Positions 44,859 through 53,212 of a stretch of DNA of 64,000 nucleotides are shown here, piece after piece; the first letter of the stretch is position 1, and the number at the start of each line of letters is the position of its first letter. Source of the DNA: Clostridium beijerinckii (GTDB lineage Bacteria > Bacillota > Clostridia > Clostridiales > Clostridiaceae). Below the pieces are notes generated by a model. The model ran no database searches. It was not told the DNA's origin and saw only the letters and a program-made list of their open reading frames with translations. The position numbers were made by a program, and so were the translations under genes. The stretch lies in NCBI RefSeq assembly GCF_018223745.1, contig NZ_CP073653.1, forward strand, positions 5,258,001 to 5,322,000. The letters are read 5' to 3'.

Positions 44859-46964
44859 TTAATATAAGGTTCCATCTGAACCAAACACATATTTTGTTCC
44901 ATCTATATATCTTGATCCCGTTACCATTTCTCCATTAATATTAAAATAATAGTTTTTACCATCAATAACTACCCATTCATTTTTTTTCATTACACCCGTA
45001 CCTTCATCTAAATAATACCAATTATTCTTAGAATAAATCCATCCTGTTTTCATTGAGCCATCATCATTTGAATAATACCAATTTCCATTAGCTCTAAACC
45101 AACCTATCTGCATTTCTCCTGATGTATTCTTAAAATAGTACCAGTTACTGCCCAAGTTAAGCCAATCACTAGCCGCCTGTCCATTATCTTTTAAATAATA
45201 CCATTTTTCATTAGACGATTTCCAAGTTGAAGTTGACATTGATCCATCATTATTAAAATAATACCAGTACTCATCAACTTTAAACCAATCCTTTACCATC
45301 TTCCCATCAGCTTTTAAGTAATAATATTTACCATTATAATTGACCCACTCCATCTTTTTAACGGCTCCATCTTCACCAACATAATACCAATCATCACCAT
45401 CTTGTACCCATTGGTTAAACAGTTCACAGCCCTTTTTCTTATCGAAGTAGCACTTCTTACCATCTACAATCTGCCAACCTGTTTCCATGGCCCCATCAAT
45501 TCTATTAAAATAATATATTTTTCCATTTATCTTTTGTACACCTTTTAAACTAACTCCATCTTTATCATAATAATATATATATCCATCATGTTTTCCCCAG
45601 CCTTTATCATTATCATACCTATCAAACACTTTATCCCAAGCATCATCAACATCATTATTCTTATCTTTAAGAGCATCAGTAAGATCATCTAAGGAGTCAT
45701 TTATGTCATTTATCCCATCACTTATTCCATCTATAGTTTTATCAAACTCATTTTTACCTTTATCTATCAAGCCGCCAATTTGAGTATTTATATCTGGAAT
45801 CATATTGTATGTCCCACTTTTTATCATTCCCTTTATCTTATCCCCAACATTACCTAGATTAACTCCATCAATCATCTTATCTAATAAATTCTTTTCGTAA
45901 TCTCCAACTACAACAGCATATTTATAACTTTTATTTGCTGTGATATCTCCGTTTTTAGTTAATGATAAGCTTAAAATAGAGAATTTAGTTCCATCTATAT
46001 CCAAAGGAAAACTTAAGCTGCCACTCAAATTAGTAACACCATTAAAATCAATAATATTTAAATCTTTATTTATTTTATCTGAATCTCCCTGTTTTGCCTT
46101 TAACATATTATAAATTGGGTTATTAATTACATATACCTTGTTGTTTACGGAATCAATAACATTGATACTCATACCATCACCAATAACTTTAGAACCATTA
46201 TCTAAATTAATTACTTTTGAATAAGCCGTTGTACCTACTGCTGGATTAAATGTCAATGAAGGAACTATATCAATGCTGCTGTAAGATGCATTCCTCACAT
46301 TAGCACTATAAGTATTTACGCAATATGCGCCATTTCCTACCACAGTATTAACTATTGATCCCACTAACCCCTTTACCACAAAGGCCTGAGCTATAACATC
46401 ACCTGAATTATTTTTCCCAGTATACTGATATATAGGGATATTCTGAAATCTGCTCTTAATAGCACTTGGTAATGCTGCTTGTAAGTTTTTCTCCACTATA
46501 GGTTCGATTACGTTTTTAAGCGTTTCCTCTGGTATAGTACCTCCTGTAGCCGATTCTGCCTTCGATACAACTGCATTTGTTATTGGATCTTTCAAAACCT
46601 CATAAACTTGTGCTGAAATTTCATCAACTAGCGAACCCGACAGATTGTACGATAACTTGCCACATTCCTCATTGTCGATTGACTTTGCTCCTTTGCTGCT
46701 AAACATCAATTTTACTCCATTTTCTAACTGAGGGTTTATAGTTGTGTTTTCAGCCATTCCTATAAGAGTATCTCCATCAGGAACCATTGATCCTATATCA
46801 ATTCCAGAAAGAGCCACATTATTAGTTTGGGGATTCAAAATTATTTTCGAAATATCGTTAGTCTCTGCTTTAACTGGAGTACTAAAAACACTATTTGGTA
46901 TTGTAGCTATAATACTTGTCCCAATTAATATAAGTGCTAATATTTTATTAATTCTTCTTATCAT
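44859..46964 (-). CDS. Secreted choline-binding protein of unknown function (701 aa)
   Basis: Signal peptide (1-30), then about 350 residues I do not recognise (beta-rich, with a conserved-looking QNIPIYQYTGKN and YSSIDIVPSLTFNP). A predicted helical Asp/Lys-rich segment follows (about 360-440; INDINDSLDDLTDALKD), and about eleven choline-binding repeats fill 445-700. The ATG at 46964 has GGAGG eight bases upstream; a TTG 15 bases earlier would lie on that site. Single gene with its own terminator. The long repeat region suggests firm wall binding; the N-terminal half is the candidate functional domain. Confidence 0.85.
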   Translation of the reverse strand: MIRRINKILALILIGTSIIATIPNSVFSTPVKAETNDISKIILNPQTNNVALSGIDIGSMVPDGDTLIGMAENTTINPQLENGVKLMFSSKGAKSIDNEECGKLSYNLSGSLVDEISAQVYEVLKDPITNAVVSKAESATGGTIPEETLKNVIEPIVEKNLQAALPSAIKSRFQNIPIYQYTGKNNSGDVIAQAFVVKGLVGSIVNTVVGNGAYCVNTYSANVRNASYSSIDIVPSLTFNPAVGTTAYSKVINLDNGSKVIGDGMSINVIDSVNNKVYVINNPIYNMLKAKQGDSDKINKDLNIIDFNGVTNLSGSLSFPLDIDGTKFSILSLSLTKNGDITANKSYKYAVVVGDYEKNLLDKMIDGVNLGNVGDKIKGMIKSGTYNMIPDINTQIGGLIDKGKNEFDKTIDGISDGINDINDSLDDLTDALKDKNNDVDDAWDKVFDRYDNDKGWGKHDGYIYYYDKDGVSLKGVQKINGKIYYFNRIDGAMETGWQIVDGKKCYFDKKKGCELFNQWVQDGDDWYYVGEDGAVKKMEWVNYNGKYYYLKADGKMVKDWFKVDEYWYYFNNDGSMSTSTWKSSNEKWYYLKDNGQAASDWLNLGSNWYYFKNTSGEMQIGWFRANGNWYYSNDDGSMKTGWIYSKNNWYYLDEGTGVMKKNEWVVIDGKNYYFNINGEMVTGSRYIDGTKYVFGSDGTLY

Positions 46965-47149
46965 GCCAATCGCCTCCAAAATATCTATATATATTATATC
47001 ATTTATACTGATGAGTTTAAATATTCTAACAATATATAGATATTTTTAATGTGCATTATATGATGTAAAATTCATTAGCCAAATAGCTCTAATTACATAA
47101 TTAATGATATAACTATGTTTACGAATTTAGTTATAAATATCCGCATAAA

Positions 47150-47195
47150 AATAACCATATCGTGATATAAAAATTATATCTTTGATATAGTTATT
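47150..47195 (-). terminator. Intrinsic terminator
   Basis: AATAACnATATC with GATATnGTTATT, plus an inner GATATA/TATATC stem. It follows the chemotaxis receptor gene on the minus strand. Confidence 0.6.
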
Positions 47196-47238
47196 CTAAA
47201 ACTCTTTAATTAATTTATTCTTTAAATATTTATTATTA

Positions 47239-48546
47239 TTATTTTAATTTAAATTTTTGTACTAATTCAGTTAAATGCATTGCTATCTGAGCTTGCTGAG
47301 TTGCTGCATTGGCTACTTGCGATATAGCTGCTGAACTAGTCTCTATTTCTGATTGTATTTTCTCACTATTTACAGAAGATTTTTGAACATCTGCCGCTGT
47401 ACTTTGAAGTGCTTCATTTATCTGCTCAACTGTAGCTTCAACCTCTTGAGCCATTGATACTAGTTCCTCTGACATTGAGCTTACAAAATCACCATCATTA
47501 CTATACTTTTCTCCAATCTTAGCATAATCCTGTAACTGCTTATTAACTTCACTCGACATAAAGTTAAGTATATCATTACTGTTATCTGAAAGATTTTTAA
47601 CTGCATCCTGTATCTTAGATATTGTATCTTGGATTGTAAAAACAGTTTGGGAAGATTCCTCTGCAAGTTTTCTAATTTCTTCTGCAACAACCGCAAAACC
47701 TTTTCCTGATTCTCCTGCTCTAGCCGCTTCTATTGCTGCATTTAGTGCCAAAAGATTAGTTTGCTCCGCAATATCAGCTATAGCCCCAGCCATAACTTTA
47801 ACTTCCTCAACAACTCTTGCATCTTCAATTGCCTTTATTATATCCTTTTCTTTTTGTTCTCTTATTTGTGTTGTATTTGCAATAGCAATTTTACTATCTT
47901 CCTTAACTTTTTCAGCTCTTCTTTTAATCTTCTCAGCATTTGTACTTCCATCGGCTGCTTTATTTGCCAAGCTTTCCATGCTGGAATTAACTTCTTCAAT
48001 AGAAGCAGCAATCTCTTCTGCCGTTGCACTTGTTTCCGTCATTGTAACATTTATATTTTTGGATGAATTATCAACTTCATCAAGCTTGGCTGATACTTCT
48101 TCTACATTCGCAGATAGTTCCTGACTTAATCCACTCATATTACAAGCTTCATTTAAAATAGTTGAAATAAGATTTTTTACATTCTCCTGAGCAATATTCA
48201 GTTCCCTTGCAGTAGCTCCAATTTCATCATATTTAGTTATTTCAACACCTTCTGAAAAATCATAGCTTGCCAACTTCATAGCAAATTTCTGAAGAGTATT
48301 TAGTCTTGAAATTATATTTTTATGCATATAAAACCCAGCAAAAATTGCTGCAATTATACTTATGATACATACCACTACAGTTGTCGTAATATCTCTTGCC
48401 AATGTATCTCCATTAGCAATACCATTTTTTATATCACTAAGCTGCTTAAAATTCACTATTCCTGATATAAATACCAAAATAGACATAATTACATACGAAA
48501 CTTGAAGTTTAACCTTTAGTGATACATTTTTTTTCTCTTTATTCAT
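47239..48546 (-). CDS. Methyl-accepting chemotaxis protein without a sensor ectodomain (435 aa)
   Basis: Signals to CheA/CheW. Two membrane segments (about 13-31 and 50-70) are separated by only about 18 residues, so there is no real extracellular ligand domain. A HAMP-like region (70-125) and a long coiled-coil signalling domain follow. The conserved hairpin tip is IAEQTNLLALNAAIEAARAG, then FAVVAEEIRKLAEES. The loop upstream includes an unusual charged stretch (AEKVKEDSKIAIANTTQIREQKEKD shortened: KIAIANTTQIREQKEKD). It likely senses a membrane or cytoplasmic cue such as energy state. GGAGGAG precedes the ATG. It fits the motility link suggested by the SigD promoters nearby, though no SigD box is visible before this gene. 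Confidence 0.93.
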   Translation of the reverse strand: MNKEKKNVSLKVKLQVSYVIMSILVFISGIVNFKQLSDIKNGIANGDTLARDITTTVVVCIISIIAAIFAGFYMHKNIISRLNTLQKFAMKLASYDFSEGVEITKYDEIGATARELNIAQENVKNLISTILNEACNMSGLSQELSANVEEVSAKLDEVDNSSKNINVTMTETSATAEEIAASIEEVNSSMESLANKAADGSTNAEKIKRRAEKVKEDSKIAIANTTQIREQKEKDIIKAIEDARVVEEVKVMAGAIADIAEQTNLLALNAAIEAARAGESGKGFAVVAEEIRKLAEESSQTVFTIQDTISKIQDAVKNLSDNSNDILNFMSSEVNKQLQDYAKIGEKYSNDGDFVSSMSEELVSMAQEVEATVEQINEALQSTAADVQKSSVNSEKIQSEIETSSAAISQVANAATQQAQIAMHLTELVQKFKLK

Positions 48547-48763
48547 TTTGTCTCCTCCTATATGTACCTTTCAATCTAATTGCATTCATTTATAAAATAT
48601 TTTAATAAATGTATTCATATTTATAGATGGTGATTGACTATCCTACACAATTTTATGATATCATTATTTTTTCCTACATTCAACTAATACAAACATAACT
48701 CTACAATTATAACATTATTTGGACATATATATAAATTTTAGCTTATCCTTTGTACAAAAATAA

Positions 48764-48792
48764 AAGTGATATCCTATCATAAGATATCACTT
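48764..48792 (-). terminator. Intrinsic terminator
   Basis: AAGTGATATC and GATATCACTT, a perfect 10-bp stem, with a T-rich tract on the minus strand. It lies 10 bases after the 743-aa gene. Confidence 0.75.
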
Positions 48793-48802
48793 CTATTCTT
48801 AA

Positions 48803-51034
48803 TTATGCATTATTCAAATTTATCCATTGCCCGTCAAGGAAAAGCATTCCAGTCTTCATAACTCCACCCGCATCGAAGTAATAATTCTTTCCATTTATAT
48901 TCTTCCATCCAGTTATCATTATTCCACTATCATCTAAATAGTACCATGACTTTCCATTATATAACCATCCTGTCCTCATACTACCATCATCATTCAAGTA
49001 GTACTTATTTCTATCATAGGTCACCCAACCTTTTTGCATTACCCCATGATCATCCATAAGGTACCATTTACCCTTATATTGTGCCCAAGCTGTTTGCATT
49101 TCTCCAAAGTTATTAAAGTAATACCATTTTCCATCGTAAGTAGCCCATGTATTAACCCTCATAGCTCCATTAGCTTCAAGGTAATACCAATATCCTTTGT
49201 CATAAAACCAACCTGTTTGCATAATACCATCTTTATTTAAATAGTACCAATTACCAGAATCCTGTATCCATCCAGTTTGCATATACCCGTTTATGTCTAG
49301 GAAATACCATTGATTGTCATACTTAACCCACTGATTTTTAATTTGCATACCAGCTGCATTATAGAATGTCCAATTTCCTCCAACAAGTACCCACTGGTTA
49401 GTTCCTTCTATATCTCCTCTAATTACACTTAGCTTATAAGTAGTCGTTGTTTTTCCATCTTCAGCAGTTACTTCAACAACTACAAGATTTGCTCCTATAT
49501 CAAGTTTTATGTAATCAGATTGTCCATTAGTATACTCTTTACCATTTATCTTAATCTTTGCTTTGTCATTTTGTGAAGTATACATAACTCTTACTTTTTC
49601 AATATTTCTAGCAACTTTAACACTGTATAGATAAGTCTCAGGATCAAATTTTGGTGACATTGTTCCGTCTGTTACAGAAAGACTCGCTAAATTCACATTG
49701 TCTTTTGGATATCTTCTTGTAATATTTAATACATATGTATTGCTATTTCCTTTAGAATCTGTAACTTTTACATTTATAGTATTTCCACCTTCATCCAAGC
49801 TTATATAAGGTGAAGTTGCGCCGCTAGGTACTTTCTTTCCATTAACCGTAATTGTCGCATTAACATCCTCTGCTGTTGGAGTAACCCCTATTGATGTAAC
49901 ACTATTATCGACGGTTCCTGAATATTCATATATTCCTTTATTAAAAGCAGGAGTTAGAGTTCCTGATGTCAGTGTCAACCCAGTAAGCTGAGAACTTCTA
50001 AATAAAGCTGTACGGGTAACTTTAATATTATATGTACTTGTATCACCATCCTTAGTTGTAAGGATAACTTCAACATCATTTTCTCCTTCATCTAGCTTTA
50101 TGCTTTGGCTCTTACTTCCACTTTTTACAGTCACACCATTGACTTTAATAGTAGATGAATTATCTACAGCTATTGGTGTAAATGCAATTGTTGTTTGAGT
50201 AGTTGTTACTTGAACTGTATAGTCATACGTATTTGAATTGAATGCTGGAGATAAAGTACCTGCTGACGGCACTAATGACTGTAATTTTGCCTCTCCTTTT
50301 TTAGTTATAATCAACTTATATTGTCTAGAGATATTTTGGGTTGTCACACCTATACTTATAACATTATCTCCACCAGTTAAGTTTACAGTCGCCTCTGCAG
50401 CACTACTACCGCCATTAATAGAAAAATTCATTGGCGTATTATTATTGTCAAACAACTGAACTTTCGCCATTTTAACATCAGAATTTATATCAGAAATATG
50501 ATAGTTTCCATTTGCATCTGTTTGTGTAAAAAATAAATTATAAGTTATTTTACCATCTAATGTAACCCTTAAACTTTGAAATGAAAGAGAAGAATCCGCT
50601 TCGAATTTCATTCTTATCGGATAGGTAACTTGTTTTCCTGAGCTATCTTTCATAACCACCGTAAGTGTAAAATCGCTATAATCAGTTATTGTATTTACTA
50701 CATAATCATTTCCTCCACTTGAGTTTGCTACTGGCTTAACATTCATAAAACTTGAGCTACTTTGGACACTTACAATAGAATAACCAGAATCAGCTACCAA
50801 AGTGAAATTTTGACCTATTGGAAGAAACTCACATACATATCCATCTTTCTCGTTTCCATCAATATTTTTAGTTTTTCCGTTCACATCTCCTATGTGAAAT
50901 TGCAGACCTTTTATTTGAGTTTCATCAGTTGCACTAGCTTTCTGCAAATTTACTGTCTGCATAAGTGTAAAAAATACAGTAAAAATTAATAAATAAGAAG
51001 TAATCTTATTAAGATTGATTTTTTTTGCACTCAT
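48803..51034 (-). CDS. Choline-binding surface protein with several cadherin-like domains (743 aa)
   Basis: Signal peptide (1-36, ending AS-ATD). A divergent beta region (37-230) is followed by three clear cadherin-like beta-sandwich domains (about 240-330, 335-425 and 430-520). Each begins LxSLxxxxGTLxPxFxxxxxxY, has a central ITVNGK/IKVNG turn, and ends TYxLxVTR. About ten choline-binding repeats occupy 530-743. I start at ATG 51034 after GGGAGGA; the frame to 51076 has no ribosome site. A perfectly spaced SigD-like promoter lies about 120 bases upstream. Probably an adhesin or wall-linked scaffold; it shares its plan with the 1053-aa and 473-aa proteins. Confidence 0.9.
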   Translation of the reverse strand: MSAKKINLNKITSYLLIFTVFFTLMQTVNLQKASATDETQIKGLQFHIGDVNGKTKNIDGNEKDGYVCEFLPIGQNFTLVADSGYSIVSVQSSSSFMNVKPVANSSGGNDYVVNTITDYSDFTLTVVMKDSSGKQVTYPIRMKFEADSSLSFQSLRVTLDGKITYNLFFTQTDANGNYHISDINSDVKMAKVQLFDNNNTPMNFSINGGSSAAEATVNLTGGDNVISIGVTTQNISRQYKLIITKKGEAKLQSLVPSAGTLSPAFNSNTYDYTVQVTTTQTTIAFTPIAVDNSSTIKVNGVTVKSGSKSQSIKLDEGENDVEVILTTKDGDTSTYNIKVTRTALFRSSQLTGLTLTSGTLTPAFNKGIYEYSGTVDNSVTSIGVTPTAEDVNATITVNGKKVPSGATSPYISLDEGGNTINVKVTDSKGNSNTYVLNITRRYPKDNVNLASLSVTDGTMSPKFDPETYLYSVKVARNIEKVRVMYTSQNDKAKIKINGKEYTNGQSDYIKLDIGANLVVVEVTAEDGKTTTTYKLSVIRGDIEGTNQWVLVGGNWTFYNAAGMQIKNQWVKYDNQWYFLDINGYMQTGWIQDSGNWYYLNKDGIMQTGWFYDKGYWYYLEANGAMRVNTWATYDGKWYYFNNFGEMQTAWAQYKGKWYLMDDHGVMQKGWVTYDRNKYYLNDDGSMRTGWLYNGKSWYYLDDSGIMITGWKNINGKNYYFDAGGVMKTGMLFLDGQWINLNNA

Positions 51035-51150
51035 TAGTATGTCCTCCCATCTTATGTTTACGAAATTTATTATCATCCATTTCTAATGTATTTAAACACC
51101 AGAAACAGCATATTCAAGTTCATAAAGTATATAATCTATTACTATATTTA

Positions 51151-51177
51151 TTATCGAATTTTCCTAAAGTTTCTTTA
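51151..51177 (-). promoter_or_regulatory. SigD (sigma-28)-type promoter
   Basis: TAAA, exactly 15 bases, TTCGATAA on the minus strand, within the conserved TTCGATAATAAATA core. It serves the 743-aa cadherin-like protein gene with a leader of about 110 bases. The rest of 51035-51357 is AT-rich. Confidence 0.65.
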
Positions 51178-51357
51178 ACTAAATAAACATAGATATGTTG
51201 CCTTTATTCGTACTTATTTCCTCTATAATATACAAATTTCCTTGGAAATATTGGTTCCTTTTTGACTTTTATTCTAATATGTTCTGTATTTCCTACTATA
51301 ATGTTACACAAAACTTGCTTTTTTCAAATAATTAAAAGTCAGATTTAGATATGGTAA

Positions 51358-52779
51358 TTACCCAAAATTCACGGAACCATCATTATTAAAATTATATATA
51401 TATCCATCAATTTCTGCAGGACTAGTCCTCATAGCACCATCCTCATTAAAATAGTAGTACTTGTCATCTTTATAAAGCCATCCACACCTCATATTACCCG
51501 CGTAATTCAAATAATACCAGTTATTTTTCCAATATACCCATTCTCCAGCTTTCATGCTGCCATCAGCATTTAGAAAATACCATTGATTATTTTCATTTAC
51601 CCATCCAGTATTCATGGCGCCCGATTGATCTAGATAATACCACTGTTTTCCATAATATATCCACCCTGTTCTCATACTACCGTTACGCTCCATGAAATAC
51701 CAAGTTCCATTACTGGTTATCCATCCTGTTGCCATCGTGCCATCGTCTTTCAAGAAATACCACTTATCATTATCTTTAATCCAACCAGTTTTCATTACAC
51801 CATTATTATCTAAAAAGTACCATTCATTTTTATAATATAACCATCCAGTTTGCATTTCTCCATTTGCCTCCAGATAGTACCACTTATCGTCATCTTCCAT
51901 CCAACCTGTTTGCATATTTCCTCTACTGTTGAAATAAAAATAACTTTTATATTTATTATCATAATACCAAGTATTCTTCAAACATTTACCCGCAGTATCA
52001 TTGTACCTCCATCTTCCATTTACTATCACCCATTGATTCGGCTTTATTACTGCATTAATTGTATCCTTAACATTAGGTGTTACTGGAATACCTAAGTACA
52101 TATTTAAAGTATAATTCCCAATTCTTTGAGTATCATCATCCTTAACCCCTAGATTAATAGTATATTTTCCTATACCATTAAACTTAACCTTTATAGAATC
52201 ATTGCTTAATTGCTTTCCATTGGCTGTCATTGAATAGTTTCCATCATCTGGAGTTGCCTGAAGTTCCATTATATCTGTTCCTTCATCTAACTCTATATTA
52301 TAAAAATTGGTGTTTTTATCAAATCCAATATTACTATCATTTATATTGATATCCTTTAGATAAACAGCATCTTTTCCTCCCTTATAAATATACACATTAT
52401 AGGTAGATGTTGCATCGCTCCTATTATCTAAGACTTCTATTTCTATCTTATTTTTACCTTTTACTAAAGGTACGACTTTTCTATAACTATCATCTCTAGT
52501 TACTATCTCTCCATCAACCTTAACCGTATCTAGTAAATCATACGGTTTAGCCTTAATTAATACTTGATCAATATCATTACCAACATCTGTGACATATGAG
52601 TATTTATCTTCTGAAAAATCGAGATTTCCTCCATCACTTAAATAAATATCTTTTAAAGAAGGATTATCTTGTTCTGCATAAACCTTTGTCATAAGCAAAT
52701 TCAAAGAGCTTGTCTGTAAAAATGAAACGCTATAAATGATAAAAAATGTTAAAATTATCCTTCTGACCATTTTACTCAT
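51358..52779 (-). CDS. Choline-binding surface protein with two cadherin-like domains (473 aa)
   Basis: Smaller relative of the 743-aa protein. Signal peptide (1-36, VYA-EQ), then two cadherin-like beta-sandwich domains (about 40-135, SLKDIYLSDGG to STYNVYIYK; and 138-230, YLKDININDSN to GNYTLNMYL), then about ten choline-binding repeats (245-473). The start is ATG 52779 after GGGGGGC; the alternative GTG at 52803 would include that site. No SigD box is visible upstream, so it may be controlled differently or read through. Function beyond wall attachment is not evident. Confidence 0.88.
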   Translation of the reverse strand: MSKMVRRIILTFFIIYSVSFLQTSSLNLLMTKVYAEQDNPSLKDIYLSDGGNLDFSEDKYSYVTDVGNDIDQVLIKAKPYDLLDTVKVDGEIVTRDDSYRKVVPLVKGKNKIEIEVLDNRSDATSTYNVYIYKGGKDAVYLKDININDSNIGFDKNTNFYNIELDEGTDIMELQATPDDGNYSMTANGKQLSNDSIKVKFNGIGKYTINLGVKDDDTQRIGNYTLNMYLGIPVTPNVKDTINAVIKPNQWVIVNGRWRYNDTAGKCLKNTWYYDNKYKSYFYFNSRGNMQTGWMEDDDKWYYLEANGEMQTGWLYYKNEWYFLDNNGVMKTGWIKDNDKWYFLKDDGTMATGWITSNGTWYFMERNGSMRTGWIYYGKQWYYLDQSGAMNTGWVNENNQWYFLNADGSMKAGEWVYWKNNWYYLNYAGNMRCGWLYKDDKYYYFNEDGAMRTSPAEIDGYIYNFNNDGSVNFG

Positions 52780-53056
52780 ATTCTGCCCCCCTTTTGTCAC
52801 CACTTAATATTTCTAAACTAAATCTCTATATTTAATATATAAATATAGTATAAATTCTACAGATACTCACTTCTATATGTATATTAATAAACTGCGAATC
52901 CAATATGATTAATTCTATTTTTATATTTCTTCTAATAATAATGTTACCATTATAATACTTTACTGTAAACGCGGATGAATAATCTTAAATCTTAATTTTA
53001 TATTAATTTTATTTTAACACTTTAGTAAAAATACTATTTAATGATACCACAAAAAA
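52780..53056. other. Intergenic region with no clear feature
   Basis: AT-rich upstream region of the 473-aa gene. No convincing promoter boxes, repeat or RNA structure seen. Confidence 0.4.
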
Positions 53057-53094
53057 ACTGCTCATAACGATTTAAATAAATCATTATGAACAGT
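53057..53094 (-). terminator. Strong terminator
   Basis: ACTG, TCATAA and GATTT pair in series with AAATC, TTATGA and CAGT. A seven-T run follows on the minus strand. It is the main terminator of the fourth CspA-like gene. Confidence 0.8.
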
Positions 53095-53172
53095 CTTAAT
53101 TTCCTTATATTTATGTTGAATAAAGAAATTATTCAACAATAAATTTTTATCTTTAGTATTCTGTTGTAGTAA

Positions 53173-53193
53173 GTCCAAATTTATAATTTGGAC
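53173..53193 (-). terminator. Small hairpin just after the fourth CspA-like gene
   Basis: GTCCAAAT and ATTTGGAC around a 5-base loop, 20 bases after the stop. No strong T-run, so it may protect the mRNA 3' end rather than terminate. Confidence 0.5.
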
Positions 53194-53212
53194 CTCTACT
53201 TATTTTAATTTA

